From: JAXGRD01 sp040766105
Lineage (GTDB): Bacteria > Bacillota > Clostridia > Peptostreptococcales > Anaerovoracaceae
Direction: 5' to 3'
NCBI GenBank assembly: GCA_040766105.1
Contig: JAXGRD010000002.1
Coordinates: 310,001 to 374,000, forward strand
Length of the DNA: 64,000 nucleotides
Positions 51,404-60,229 of the stretch are shown here, one piece after another. Position 1 is the stretch's first letter. The number at the start of each line of letters is the position of its first letter. The translations under genes and the position numbers were made by a program. The notes under the pieces are model-generated. The model did no database searches and was not told the origin of the DNA. It saw only the letters and a list, made by a program, of their open reading frames with translations.

Positions 51404-52243
51404 TCAGTACGAAATCTCATCTTGGAGGAAAGTCCCCCTCTGCAGGTCATCAAATGCCTTCTGCAACTCTTCTCTGCTGTTCATCACGATGGGGCCGCCC
51501 CAAACCACGGGCTCATCCAAGGGAAGGGAACTCATAAACAATACCTGGACATCTTCATCCCCTGCCTTAATTTCCACTTGATCTCCGGCTGTCAACTTCA
51601 CCGCGGTCTTTTCCTTCACCGGCTCACCGGCGATATAGGCATCCCCCAACAAGGTAAAGGCCATAACGGAACGATTTTCATCCGTGGGAATTGTCAGGGA
51701 AGCGCCAGGCTCCAAATGTACATCGTAGTAGTTGAGAGGCAAGTACTTGCTCTCATATCCTTTATTTCCCTCGTATTCACCGGCCAGCAGTCTGACTTTG
51801 CCCCCTTCTACGGGAATCTCTTGAATCTCGTCGTTCTTAATGCTGTGATATGCCGGAGGGACCATCTTGTCCTTGGCGGGAAGATTCAGCCACAACTGTA
51901 CGCCCAGCATTCTCTCTGAAGCCGGAAGTTTTTCTTCGTGCATGATGCCCGATCCGGCAGTCATCCACTGGACTTCTCCGTCTCCGATGGTATCTTCATT
52001 TCCAAGGCTGTCCTTGTGGGTCATTTGACCTCGATACACATAGCTAATGGTCTCTATTCCTCTGTGGGGGTGCATGGGAAATCCGGCAGTATAATCATCC
52101 GGGTTGGTACTGTCAAAGGAATCCAACATCAAAATAGGGTCGTACTCCTTTACCGTTCCATTGCCCAAAACTCTTACCAAGCTTACGCCGGCACCATCCT
52201 GGGTTCTAAAACCCGTTACTTGTTCACTAATTTTTCTCTCCAT
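51404..52243 (-). CDS. pirin family protein
   Basis: A 279-aa bicupin. The metal ligands of the N-terminal cupin are in FPMHPHRGIETISYV and SGIMHEE; the second cupin follows with no obvious site. Pirins can act as quercetinases or redox-sensitive regulators. It forms a two-gene operon with the FMN reductase, a pairing that suggests defence against oxidised quinone-like compounds; that is inference. Confidence 0.92.
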   Translation of the reverse strand: MERKISEQVTGFRTQDGAGVSLVRVLGNGTVKEYDPILMLDSFDSTNPDDYTAGFPMHPHRGIETISYVYRGQMTHKDSLGNEDTIGDGEVQWMTAGSGIMHEEKLPASERMLGVQLWLNLPAKDKMVPPAYHSIKNDEIQEIPVEGGKVRLLAGEYEGNKGYESKYLPLNYYDVHLEPGASLTIPTDENRSVMAFTLLGDAYIAGEPVKEKTAVKLTAGDQVEIKAGDEDVQVLFMSSLPLDEPVVWGGPIVMNSREELQKAFDDLQRGTFLQDEISY

Positions 52244-52308
52244 TGTGTCCTCCTATTCTATACATAAGTATAGTATTCCCTTTTTCCTTCTTCTAAAACA
52301 ATTATCTA

Positions 52309-52317
52309 TGGTAAAAT
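52309..52317 (+). promoter_or_regulatory. extended -10 promoter, apparently leaderless transcript
   Basis: TGG-TAAAAT (52309-52317) is an extended -10 element. Transcription would start at or one base from the ATG at 52324, and no ribosome site is seen before that ATG. Confidence 0.45.
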
Positions 52318-52323
52318 ACTAAC

Positions 52324-53169
52324 ATGAAAAACGGTAACTTACAAAAAACCATCTTTCTCCTCTTCCTCCTGTCCCTTCTTCTGTGGGGCTGCGGAACCTC
52401 TTCTGATGCCAAAAACCCCCAACCCTATGGTGTCTTTATCGGCTTGGACAAGGCGACAGATCTGGAGAAGATTCACAACTACGACACAGTAGTCATTGAC
52501 GCCGCCTTCTTCACAAAAGAAGACATCCAAGCCTTGCGGAATCGGGGAAACACCAATATCTATTCCTATTTAAACATCGGCTCCGTGGAAAACTTTCGAC
52601 CCTATTACGAGGACTTCCTCTCCATCACCTTGGGACCTTATGAATCCTGGCCGGAAGAGCGGTGGGTGGACGTCTCCCGCAAAACCTGGCAAGACCACGT
52701 TGCCCAAGAGGCGGAAGCACTGTCCGCCAAGGGCATCGACGGCTTCTTCTTGGACAACGCCAGCATCTACTACTATTACAATAACCCTGAGATTTATCAA
52801 GGATTGCTGGACATCATTCTTAGGCTAAAGGAAACGGAAAAGCCGTTGATTATCAACGGTGGAGATGTCTTTGTAACCCAAGGGATGAAAACCGGAGATT
52901 TGGTGGGGAAGATTGCGGGTGTCAGTCAGGAAACCGTATTTACCGCCATCAATTTTGAAGAGGAAACTTTTCATGCCCAAAGCGAAGAGGAACAGGAATA
53001 TTTTATGGACTACCTGTCCCTGTGCAAAGAATATCATCTTCAAGTCTATCTCTTAGAATACGGGGAAGATAAAAACCTGGAAAAACAAATTCAAGAATAC
53101 TGTAAAGAAAACGGCTTTACCTACTATTTGTCCCCTTCCTTACAACTGGACAAATCACCTCCTCAGTGA
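52324..53169 (+). CDS. GH114-like (TM1410 family) lipoprotein
   Basis: A 281-aa protein with a lipoprotein signal: positive start, hydrophobic core and lipobox LLWGC at residues 19-23. The rest is a TIM barrel of the endo-alpha-1,4-polygalactosaminidase-like group: GVFIGLDKATDLEKI, VVIDAAFFTKEDI, YSYLNIGSVENFRPYY, GIDGFFLDNASIYYYY. Proteins of this kind cleave galactosamine-containing polymers or are attached to exopolysaccharide systems. No polysaccharide gene is near. There is no ribosome site, see the promoter entry. The last seven bases overlap the convergent ZIP gene. Confidence 0.86.
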   Translation: MKNGNLQKTIFLLFLLSLLLWGCGTSSDAKNPQPYGVFIGLDKATDLEKIHNYDTVVIDAAFFTKEDIQALRNRGNTNIYSYLNIGSVENFRPYYEDFLSITLGPYESWPEERWVDVSRKTWQDHVAQEAEALSAKGIDGFFLDNASIYYYYNNPEIYQGLLDIILRLKETEKPLIINGGDVFVTQGMKTGDLVGKIAGVSQETVFTAINFEEETFHAQSEEEQEYFMDYLSLCKEYHLQVYLLEYGEDKNLEKQIQEYCKENGFTYYLSPSLQLDKSPPQ

Positions 53170-53921
53170 CTGTGAGAAAACAGCTCTAAGATGAGGGCGA
53201 TGACCCCAATCCCTGCAAACAGAAGGAGAACACTTCTTCCTACGGTGAGATATTTGGTCTCCCCTTGAAAGAGGGTCGGGATAATCTTCCCGGCGGCAAT
53301 GTAAGTGAAGAAGCCACCGGCCAAGGCAGGAACGGTGTAGAGGCCTTCCGCCATATTCTCTCCTGCAAGATAAGCAATGAGAGCTGTGGGAATTAACAAG
53401 AGGGTGATGGCAAACTGAATAATCACAACCCTCTTTTTTTCGATTCCACCAAGAAGGAGGATGGCAAAATCACCTATTTCCTGTGGAATCTCATGGGATA
53501 GGATGGCAATGGTGGCAACCAATCCCGTTACCGGGCTGACCAAAAAAGAAACACCAATGACGATACCGTCTAACAAGGTATGGACCGAATCACCTACAAT
53601 CATCAACTTTGCCGTGCTCCTCCGCCGGCAAGCTTCTCCGTCTTCTCCCCTGCCGCTATCCAAAGCGAAGAAAAAACAATCTAACAGAAAAAATACCAGA
53701 AACCCGCACAAGGCCCAAAGCATGGCTGCACCCATGTCTCCCGCTTCTTCCATGGCTTCCGGAAGCAAGTCAAAGAACGCGCTGGCCAGAAGCGTTCCGG
53801 CAGCAAAGGGCATGGCCATGGCCTGTGCCTTTCGAGCAATGGAATCCTTCAGGTAGAAGATGATTCCGCCCACCAAGGATAAAACAGCGCAGGATATGGT
53901 GCATACCAACAGTAGAATCAT
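53163..53921 (-). CDS. ZIP family metal transporter
   Basis: A 252-aa membrane protein with about seven to eight helices. The metal site residues of ZIP transporters appear in VGDSVHTLLDGIVIG and ILSHEIPQEIGDFAILL. ZIP proteins import Zn2+, Fe2+ or Mn2+ into the cytoplasm. It overlaps the DUF2254 gene by four bases and may be the last gene of the GRE operon, which needs iron for its activase. No Fur or Zur box was searched for beyond the immediate promoter. Confidence 0.92.
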   Translation of the reverse strand: MILLLVCTISCAVLSLVGGIIFYLKDSIARKAQAMAMPFAAGTLLASAFFDLLPEAMEEAGDMGAAMLWALCGFLVFFLLDCFFFALDSGRGEDGEACRRRSTAKLMIVGDSVHTLLDGIVIGVSFLVSPVTGLVATIAILSHEIPQEIGDFAILLLGGIEKKRVVIIQFAITLLLIPTALIAYLAGENMAEGLYTVPALAGGFFTYIAAGKIIPTLFQGETKYLTVGRSVLLLFAGIGVIALILELFSHSH

Positions 53922-55189
53922 ACCTTCGCCCTCATGGCTCTCATACGCTTTCCCAGCTCCTCTTTATCCAAGGGATGGGTGAAGTTTTCAATGCAGATTT
54001 CATAGGCATATGCGCTTATTTTCTTCAAGTCGTCCAGGTTGCTTTTCGTACTGACCTCCGTAGCCCCTTCCAAGGCATCCATTACAGCAATCATGACGTT
54101 AATATCCTTTTGGGCATAGGTGACAATCTGACTGTACACCGCAAAGATGTCATCCAAAAATACATGATTTTTCAAATAGATCTCACCACATTCCATGGTA
54201 ACCACATCATAGGAACCGTCAATTTTAGCAAGACTGCCCGTAAGCAGTCCTAGGGAATGAATCCCACTGATTGCCGTGTTGGGGTCATTGATTCCCGGCG
54301 ACAGGGCTCTGACAGTAATGTCCACCAGCTTTTGCATCCCGTAGCGATAATCCAGAGCAGGATAACGTTTTTTCTCCAGAGGAAAGTACTTTTCCCAGCC
54401 GTCATCTTCTCCGGGCTGCAAGACCTCGCTCCCATAAAAACGAGCCACCCTATCTCCCTTTCGAATGAAGTCTCCCACTTTCTTCTCCACGACCAACCTA
54501 TATTTTGTATCTTGCAGAGCATCTTTCACTTCATCTGTTGTCACTGCCGCCAAATATCCGCTCCCAGTCGCAACAATCTCTTCACAGGGAGAATAAGGCC
54601 CGGCATCTACGCCGTCCACTCTCTCTTTTAGATCCTTATCGATATATTGATCGATGTTCTCCTCTGTCTCGTCGTAGAGGGCAGCAATGAGATTTTGCGC
54701 CTGAATGGCATTTGCTACAGAGAAGATGAAGATGACAAACTGAATGATGCACCAAAAGGCATAGAGAATCCCCACCGTGGGGGAAAGCACCTGGTCCGAT
54801 GCAAAGGATTTATTCAGCAAGAAGAGCATGGAAACGTTATAGATAAACCCGCCGATAAAGGTTCCCAGCACTCGCATGGTTGACCTTTTTTGCAGGAAGT
54901 TCTCCACAATTCTGGGAGAATAGTTGGAAGAATAGGTTGTTAACACCACCATGGTGATGGAAAACGTGAATGTGGTCACCGATAGCCAAGCGCCTGCCAA
55001 GCTGCTGAGTATGGTCTCCGCCAGAGAAGGGTTGGTGAGTAGGAAGTCAGGCAGGGAATCCTTGATGGGAATGACACCTCGGTTAATCAAAAGTACAAGA
55101 ACTGCCAATAAAACCCCCACGAGAACATTGACCACCAGATAAAACCACGGCTTGTGATTGCTGATAAACATCAGTATTTTTTCTTTCAT
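53918..55189 (-). CDS. DUF2254 membrane protein
   Basis: A 423-aa protein with four N-terminal transmembrane helices (about residues 15-150) and a large soluble C-terminal part with ALSPGINDPNTAISGIHSLG, the DUF2254 hallmark. Function unknown. AGGAG precedes the ATG. The activase gene ends 12 bases upstream and the ZIP gene overlaps downstream, so it is probably cotranscribed with the glycyl-radical enzyme. Any link in function is unproven. Confidence 0.9.
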   Translation of the reverse strand: MKEKILMFISNHKPWFYLVVNVLVGVLLAVLVLLINRGVIPIKDSLPDFLLTNPSLAETILSSLAGAWLSVTTFTFSITMVVLTTYSSNYSPRIVENFLQKRSTMRVLGTFIGGFIYNVSMLFLLNKSFASDQVLSPTVGILYAFWCIIQFVIFIFSVANAIQAQNLIAALYDETEENIDQYIDKDLKERVDGVDAGPYSPCEEIVATGSGYLAAVTTDEVKDALQDTKYRLVVEKKVGDFIRKGDRVARFYGSEVLQPGEDDGWEKYFPLEKKRYPALDYRYGMQKLVDITVRALSPGINDPNTAISGIHSLGLLTGSLAKIDGSYDVVTMECGEIYLKNHVFLDDIFAVYSQIVTYAQKDINVMIAVMDALEGATEVSTKSNLDDLKKISAYAYEICIENFTHPLDKEELGKRMRAMRAKV

Positions 55190-55201
55190 TCCATCTCCTG
55201 T

Positions 55202-55972
55202 CTACACGGTCTTTTCCATACATCGGAAAAAGTATTCTCTTCGTTCCTCCAATTGCTCATCTTCCTGGGGCTTGATGTCCCCGAGAAGATACCTTCTCCC
55301 CAACTTTCCATAGGTGGAAACCCCCAATCGGTGATAGGGCAACAGCTCCACTTCCCATGTCCCATCCAAGCTACCACAAAACGCCGCCATAGCTTCCAAC
55401 TCGCCATCGTCATCATTGATTCCGGGAATCAAAGGGATGCGGATAATCCTTTTTATGGGAAGATTCTTCCTTGCAATCTGTCGGAAATTATCCAAGATAA
55501 GGACGTTATCACGGCCACAATACTCCCTATGCTTCTCTCTGTCAAAGAACTTCAAGTCCCCATAAAGGGTATCCAAGTTGGGAAGAACCTTTTCCACCTC
55601 TTCCAAAGGCGCAAAAAGACTGGTTTCCATGGCGGTGTGAATCCCCACTTCTCGGCACGCCTGAAGCAGTGCCGCAGAAAAATCGACCTGAAGCAACGGC
55701 TCTCCTCCGGAAAGGGTCATACCACCTTCCGAATGGAAGAAGAAGACGCTATCCTTCTCCACCTCCTTCATGACTTCTTTTACGGACATTTGCTCTCCGT
55801 ATATTTTGTCCTCCGTCTCTTCCCTCTCCGGAGATTGACTCTCCGGGGTAGAGCACCATTGACAGGTCAGTGGGCAGCCCTTTAGAAAGACCACCGTGCG
55901 AAGACCGTCCCCATCGTGGATGGAAGACCTCTCTATGCGCAGAACCATTCCTTTCTGTCCCTCTTGCGTCAC
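55202..55972 (-). CDS. glycyl-radical enzyme activating protein (radical SAM), short form
   Basis: A 256-aa radical S-adenosylmethionine enzyme. The cluster motif is C33-x3-C37-x2-C40 (KGCPLTCQWCSTPE), and GGMTLSGGEPLLQ and the C-terminal NDDDGELEAMAAF follow. Activases of dehydratase- and decarboxylase-type glycyl-radical enzymes usually carry an insert with two more [4Fe-4S] clusters after this motif; here it is replaced by a short cysteine-free linker (SQSPEREETEDKIYG), as in pyruvate formate-lyase activase. The start is a GTG overlapping the GRE stop by four bases; an ATG at 55948 is the alternative. Confidence 0.93.
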   Translation of the reverse strand: MTQEGQKGMVLRIERSSIHDGDGLRTVVFLKGCPLTCQWCSTPESQSPEREETEDKIYGEQMSVKEVMKEVEKDSVFFFHSEGGMTLSGGEPLLQVDFSAALLQACREVGIHTAMETSLFAPLEEVEKVLPNLDTLYGDLKFFDREKHREYCGRDNVLILDNFRQIARKNLPIKRIIRIPLIPGINDDDGELEAMAAFCGSLDGTWEVELLPYHRLGVSTYGKLGRRYLLGDIKPQEDEQLEERREYFFRCMEKTV

Positions 55973-58341
55973 ATTGCCAATCCTTTCTGTGTGGTTCGAT
56001 TGATAATATCGTCCTGAACCTCTTTGTCCAATTCTACAAAGTAGGCGGTATATCCTGCCACACGAATGAGAAGACCTTTGTGTTCCTCGGGATGCTTCTG
56101 TGCATGAAGAAGCTTTTCTCTGCTGACCACGTTAAACTGCATATGATGTATGCCCAAGGTGCACATGCTCTTGAGGAGCGCCATCATCTGCGTCTTTCCC
56201 TTTTCCGTTTCCACCAGGTCCGGCTCCACCTTCATGTTGAGAAGGGTTCCCTGGACAAAGCGAGAGTGGGGAATCTTGGAGACGGACTTCATCACCGCAG
56301 TAGGTCCTTCCGTATCGGTTCCCGCACTGGGGCTTAGGCCGTCTGCCAAAGGCGACCATGCCAATCTTCCCGAAGGTAGTGCTCCCACCTCTTTTCCAAA
56401 GGCGATATTCCCTGTGACGGGAAGAATCCCCGGTGTCATGTTGCCAAACTTGCTCTTGTACTGTTCAATCTCATCTGCCAGATAGGTGAACATCTCACCT
56501 GCCACGGCATCCACATGTTCACTGTCGTTGCCGTACTTATCCGCATTGAGACAGAGTCTTCTTATCTCCTCATGTCCTTCAAAGTTGTCTGCCATGGCCT
56601 TGGTCAGTTCTTCCATGGTCAACTTCTTTTCTTCAAATACCAGCTGGCGCACTGCCGCCATGCTGTTGATCATATCGGCCACACCGATGAGGATGGTTCC
56701 GTTTCCCGTATTGTACTTTGCACCTCCCGTGGAGTAGTCCTTGCAGTTTTCGATGCAATCCTTAAAGGTCAGGGACAGTACGGGTACCGGCCTGTGAAGA
56801 CAGCAAATATCGTCGATGATATGACTGCTGGTCACGCAGCGGCGAATCAAATATGCCGCCTGCTTCTTCACAGCCTCCTCAAACGCTTCGTAGGTAGCAA
56901 AGTCCTTTGGATCTCCCGTATGCTCCGAGATGAACTCTCCGCTCTTTCTGCAGTAGCCGTCGCTCATGGCCAGTTCGATGATGCTCCCAAGGTTGATTTC
57001 CGTCATGTCCGTCACACCTTTGAGTCTGCCTTCCAAGTTGGTTTCCACACAGCCGCAAGGATTCCAGTCCAAGGCCTCTCTGAGAGGGATGCCCTTGTTC
57101 TGAATCATTTGGATTCCCGTTTCATCATTGAAGAATGCAGGGAAGCCCGTACCCAACTTGATTAACTCCACCACCTTGCGCAGAAAGCGGTCCGGGTTCT
57201 TGGCAATGCTGTATCGAACGGATAAGGATGGCTGGTACAGCTGTACATCCATGGTGGCTTGCAAGATCATGTAGGATAGCTCATTGACTGCATCTTCTCC
57301 TCTGGTTGTCACACCCCCTACACTGATGTTCTGGAACATGGGATAGCCGGCACTGAACTCCGCCGTACCTGCATCGGTAAAGAAGCAGGGTTCGCTCAAC
57401 TTAATCCAAAGGCAGTCCAAGAGTTCTTGGGCCTCTTCTTGGGTAATCCGCCCCTCTTCTATATCTTTCTTGTAATAGGGCCACAGATACTGGTCCATGC
57501 GCCCCGGGTTATAGGATGCGGCATTCTGCTCCATAATGAGGCAGTTTTGATAGAAGCAAACGGCCTGTAAGGCTTCCCAAAATGTGCTTGCGGGGTTTTC
57601 CGGCACATTGCGACAGATTGTCGCCATGGTTTCCAGTTCCTTCTTGCGCTTGGGGTCTTTTTCCACGGCAGCCTGTTTTTCCGCTTCCTCTGCGTGGCGG
57701 TTTGCCAAGATCACCAAGCCCTCAGCCGCCTTTTCCAGTCCGCTTAAATAGACTTCCTTCTCATAGTCTCCGGGAATGGCAATGTCCAACTTGGCCTTTC
57801 GTTCCCGAATCTTCTCCAGGATGCCCTTCACGCCCACTTCCAAGAGCCACTTGTAGCCGGCAGTCACTTCACCGAAGCCTCTGCTGCCCTTGCTGTCCAC
57901 CAAGATGGCGCCGTTGTCCTGCAGGATCTTCACATCGTCGGGAATCTGCCGATTCCACATCTCTCTGGTAGACCTTCCCTTCCAATAGGGTTGAATCACT
58001 TCCAAGAAGGTGTTCCGATCCTCTTCCCGCAAAATAAACGGGTCACAAGGTCTCGTACTGATGGTGTCCAACTCTTCCGCAAGGACCGCCCAACTGCCGT
58101 CGGCACTGATGATGCCGCATCTGGTCTTGCTGCCACTGCTTCCGATGATGAGTTCACCTTCATTGATAAATATTGTTTTCTCTGCACACTGCTTTCGAAA
58201 AGCATGTGCCTTACAGAGAACCACCGGAAGTCCTGCCGCCTCTTGAAATCCTTCCGTCAGAATTTTTGCCGGCTCCAGATCTACCTCCGGTTTGAAGGAG
58301 AGCATTCTTTCCTTCAACATCTTTACTCGTTTCGTGACCAT
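55969..58341 (-). CDS. glycyl radical enzyme of unassigned substrate
   Basis: A 790-aa glycyl-radical enzyme. The thiyl cysteine and catalytic glutamate lie in NPCGCVETNLEGR (C-x-E pattern of dehydratases, lyases and decarboxylases rather than the Cys-Cys of pyruvate formate-lyase). The radical glycine lies in RVAGYTAYFVELDKEVQDDI near the C-terminus. The motif is CVETN, whereas glycerol, choline and hydroxyproline enzymes generally read CVEP. There is no small subunit gene as in hydroxyphenylacetate decarboxylase. AGAGGT precedes the ATG. It overlaps its activase gene and is divergent from a two-component system. Substrate unknown. Confidence 0.93.
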   Translation of the reverse strand: MVTKRVKMLKERMLSFKPEVDLEPAKILTEGFQEAAGLPVVLCKAHAFRKQCAEKTIFINEGELIIGSSGSKTRCGIISADGSWAVLAEELDTISTRPCDPFILREEDRNTFLEVIQPYWKGRSTREMWNRQIPDDVKILQDNGAILVDSKGSRGFGEVTAGYKWLLEVGVKGILEKIRERKAKLDIAIPGDYEKEVYLSGLEKAAEGLVILANRHAEEAEKQAAVEKDPKRKKELETMATICRNVPENPASTFWEALQAVCFYQNCLIMEQNAASYNPGRMDQYLWPYYKKDIEEGRITQEEAQELLDCLWIKLSEPCFFTDAGTAEFSAGYPMFQNISVGGVTTRGEDAVNELSYMILQATMDVQLYQPSLSVRYSIAKNPDRFLRKVVELIKLGTGFPAFFNDETGIQMIQNKGIPLREALDWNPCGCVETNLEGRLKGVTDMTEINLGSIIELAMSDGYCRKSGEFISEHTGDPKDFATYEAFEEAVKKQAAYLIRRCVTSSHIIDDICCLHRPVPVLSLTFKDCIENCKDYSTGGAKYNTGNGTILIGVADMINSMAAVRQLVFEEKKLTMEELTKAMADNFEGHEEIRRLCLNADKYGNDSEHVDAVAGEMFTYLADEIEQYKSKFGNMTPGILPVTGNIAFGKEVGALPSGRLAWSPLADGLSPSAGTDTEGPTAVMKSVSKIPHSRFVQGTLLNMKVEPDLVETEKGKTQMMALLKSMCTLGIHHMQFNVVSREKLLHAQKHPEEHKGLLIRVAGYTAYFVELDKEVQDDIINRTTQKGLAM

Positions 58342-58395
58342 TTCACGTACCTCTTTTCTGAGTACATATTATCAAAATCGAAAGGAAAAGAAAAG

Positions 58396-58424
58396 TGGCA
58401 ATACGTCTCTTCTCATAGTATACT
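58396..58424 (+). promoter_or_regulatory. promoter of the histidine kinase / response regulator genes
   Basis: TGGCAA (58396-58401) and TATACT (58419-58424) are 17 bases apart. The -35 element is weak, which would suit an activated promoter. It lies in the 106-base region shared with the divergent GRE gene. Confidence 0.45.
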
Positions 58425-58447
58425 CGAGGAAAGGATCGAGGACCTCC

Positions 58448-60217
58448 ATGAAGAAGAATTTAACCAAGCTCATCATAGCCATTGCAGCCTTTTCCCTAAC
58501 CATCGCAGCGGTAGTGGGCAGCATTACTTTTTCCAGAAGTTCGGAATATCTTCAAAAGGAAATCGAATTCAACGTTCAAAACACCACTGAAAAATATGCC
58601 AACCGCTTCAGTGCCATCTTTAACCATACGGAGGGATCCGTGGACTCCCTCACCGCCTTCGTCTCTGTCTCATTTGACCCGGAAATGTTGGAACAAGACC
58701 CCGGCTACATGGAGGAATACAAGGAGTCTTTGAAAGGCATCATTGCCGAAACCGTCTCTTCTTCCTCTATTTCTCTGGGCCTATATGTGACCTTTGAACC
58801 GACCCTCACACCCAACGACGATGAGGTGTGGTACGCTTACAAGGACGGAAAAGCCACCTATATTGAAGCGGACTTTGAAAGCAATAACCGCATGTTTGAA
58901 GAACCCATCCCCGATGACATGGCGTATTTTTTCGAACCCATCAAAGCCGGAAAGGCTGCATGGACAGGGCCCTATTTCGACAAGGATATTCAGGTCCATG
59001 TCCTCTCCTATTCCAAAGCCATCTATGCGGGAGATTTTTTTGTGGGGGTTGCCGGTGCCGATGTTACCACAGAGGATACAACCGACCTAATACAGAACAT
59101 GCACCCCTATGAAGAGGGCTTCGCCTTCCTCCTCAATGAAAACATGGACTTTGTCATTGCACCGGATTTTGTAAAGGGGTCCCATCTCAAGGATATGATT
59201 CCCTATTCCTATGATGTCGCTTCAAGCAAAATACAACAACAGCCCTCCGGCAATCTCAGACTGGATATCAATGGCAAAAGATATATCACCGGCTTCGCTC
59301 GACTGGACAACGGATGGATATTGGGGATTTCCCAGCCGCTGGATCAGGCATTCACACCCTTCTACAATCTGAATCGGGTCATGCTGTCCCTGGGCGTCAT
59401 CATCACCTTGCTGGTTATCATCTTCTCCATCTTCTTCTCCATCTACTATTCTCGACCCATCGACAGGCGTCAGACAACCTTGGAGCAACAGAACCGGGAA
59501 AAGGATATTCTTTTGATCTACCAATCTCGCCAAGCAAAGATCGGAGAAATGATGGGAAATGTGGCCCATCAGTGGAAGCAGCCCTTAAACACCATCAATC
59601 TGGTGTTGGCAAACATCATGGATGCCTATCAATATGGGGATATGGATAAAGAGTCCCTGAAGAAGAGCATTGAAAAGGTGAACGCAATCATCGCCAATAT
59701 GTCGGGAACCATCAACGATTTTACCGGCTTCCTCAAGCCGCCCAAAGATAAAGAAGCCTTTGACGTCCACGACAGCATGGCAATGGCCCTCTCCCTTATG
59801 GAGGAAAGCCTTCACAAGGAAAGAATAGAGGTGAACTATCCTCGGGAATATCCGGGTACGGCCTACGGCTACGCCAATGAGTTTTCCCACGTGTTGTTCA
59901 ACATTATCGGCAACGCAAGAGATGCTATTTTGGCGGAAGACCCCCCACGCAGACGGATCGATATCCGGGTGAATAAGGAAGATGATTTTTTAATCATCCG
60001 TGTCATCAACTTTGACTGTCACATCGATGAAGCCATAATATCCCAACTCTTTGATCCCTACTTCACCACGAAGGAGGAGAGCGGCGGAACAGGTATCGGC
60101 CTCTACATCTCCAAGGCCATCATCGAACAACGAATGGATGGGAAGATTATGCTGGAAAACACCGACGAAGGGGTCAGCTGCCAACTGTCAATCCCCGCTT
60201 CACCCCCTACGGACTAA
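58448..60217 (+). CDS. sensor histidine kinase with extracellular Cache domain
   Basis: A 589-aa membrane kinase. One helix at residues about 8-28, an extracellular domain of some 280 residues that reads like a double Cache domain (SAIFNHTEGSVDSLTAFV, WTGPYFDKDIQVHVLSYSKA, VGVAGADVTTEDTTDLI), a second helix at about 309-334, then a kinase core: phosphorylated H374 in NVAHQWKQPLNTINL, N box NIIGNARDAI, FDPYFTTKEE and G box GGTGIGLYISKA. Cache domains bind small molecules such as amino acids, amines or carboxylates. The start at 58448 has GAGG six bases upstream. The response regulator follows after 12 bases, and the GRE gene is divergent, so the ligand may be the GRE substrate. Confidence 0.92.
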   Translation: MKKNLTKLIIAIAAFSLTIAAVVGSITFSRSSEYLQKEIEFNVQNTTEKYANRFSAIFNHTEGSVDSLTAFVSVSFDPEMLEQDPGYMEEYKESLKGIIAETVSSSSISLGLYVTFEPTLTPNDDEVWYAYKDGKATYIEADFESNNRMFEEPIPDDMAYFFEPIKAGKAAWTGPYFDKDIQVHVLSYSKAIYAGDFFVGVAGADVTTEDTTDLIQNMHPYEEGFAFLLNENMDFVIAPDFVKGSHLKDMIPYSYDVASSKIQQQPSGNLRLDINGKRYITGFARLDNGWILGISQPLDQAFTPFYNLNRVMLSLGVIITLLVIIFSIFFSIYYSRPIDRRQTTLEQQNREKDILLIYQSRQAKIGEMMGNVAHQWKQPLNTINLVLANIMDAYQYGDMDKESLKKSIEKVNAIIANMSGTINDFTGFLKPPKDKEAFDVHDSMAMALSLMEESLHKERIEVNYPREYPGTAYGYANEFSHVLFNIIGNARDAILAEDPPRRRIDIRVNKEDDFLIIRVINFDCHIDEAIISQLFDPYFTTKEESGGTGIGLYISKAIIEQRMDGKIMLENTDEGVSCQLSIPASPPTD

Positions 60218-60229
60218 TTGGAGGACGAA

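Noticed and set aside
55202..58341. 4-hydroxyphenylacetate decarboxylase or choline TMA-lyase system
   Set aside because: The small subunit gene, the cluster-rich activase and microcompartment genes that mark those systems are missing.
58292..58447. Longer start for the histidine kinase at 58292
   Set aside because: It would overlap the divergent GRE gene and place about 50 residues before the signal anchor; the ATG at 58448 has a ribosome site and starts the membrane helix properly.
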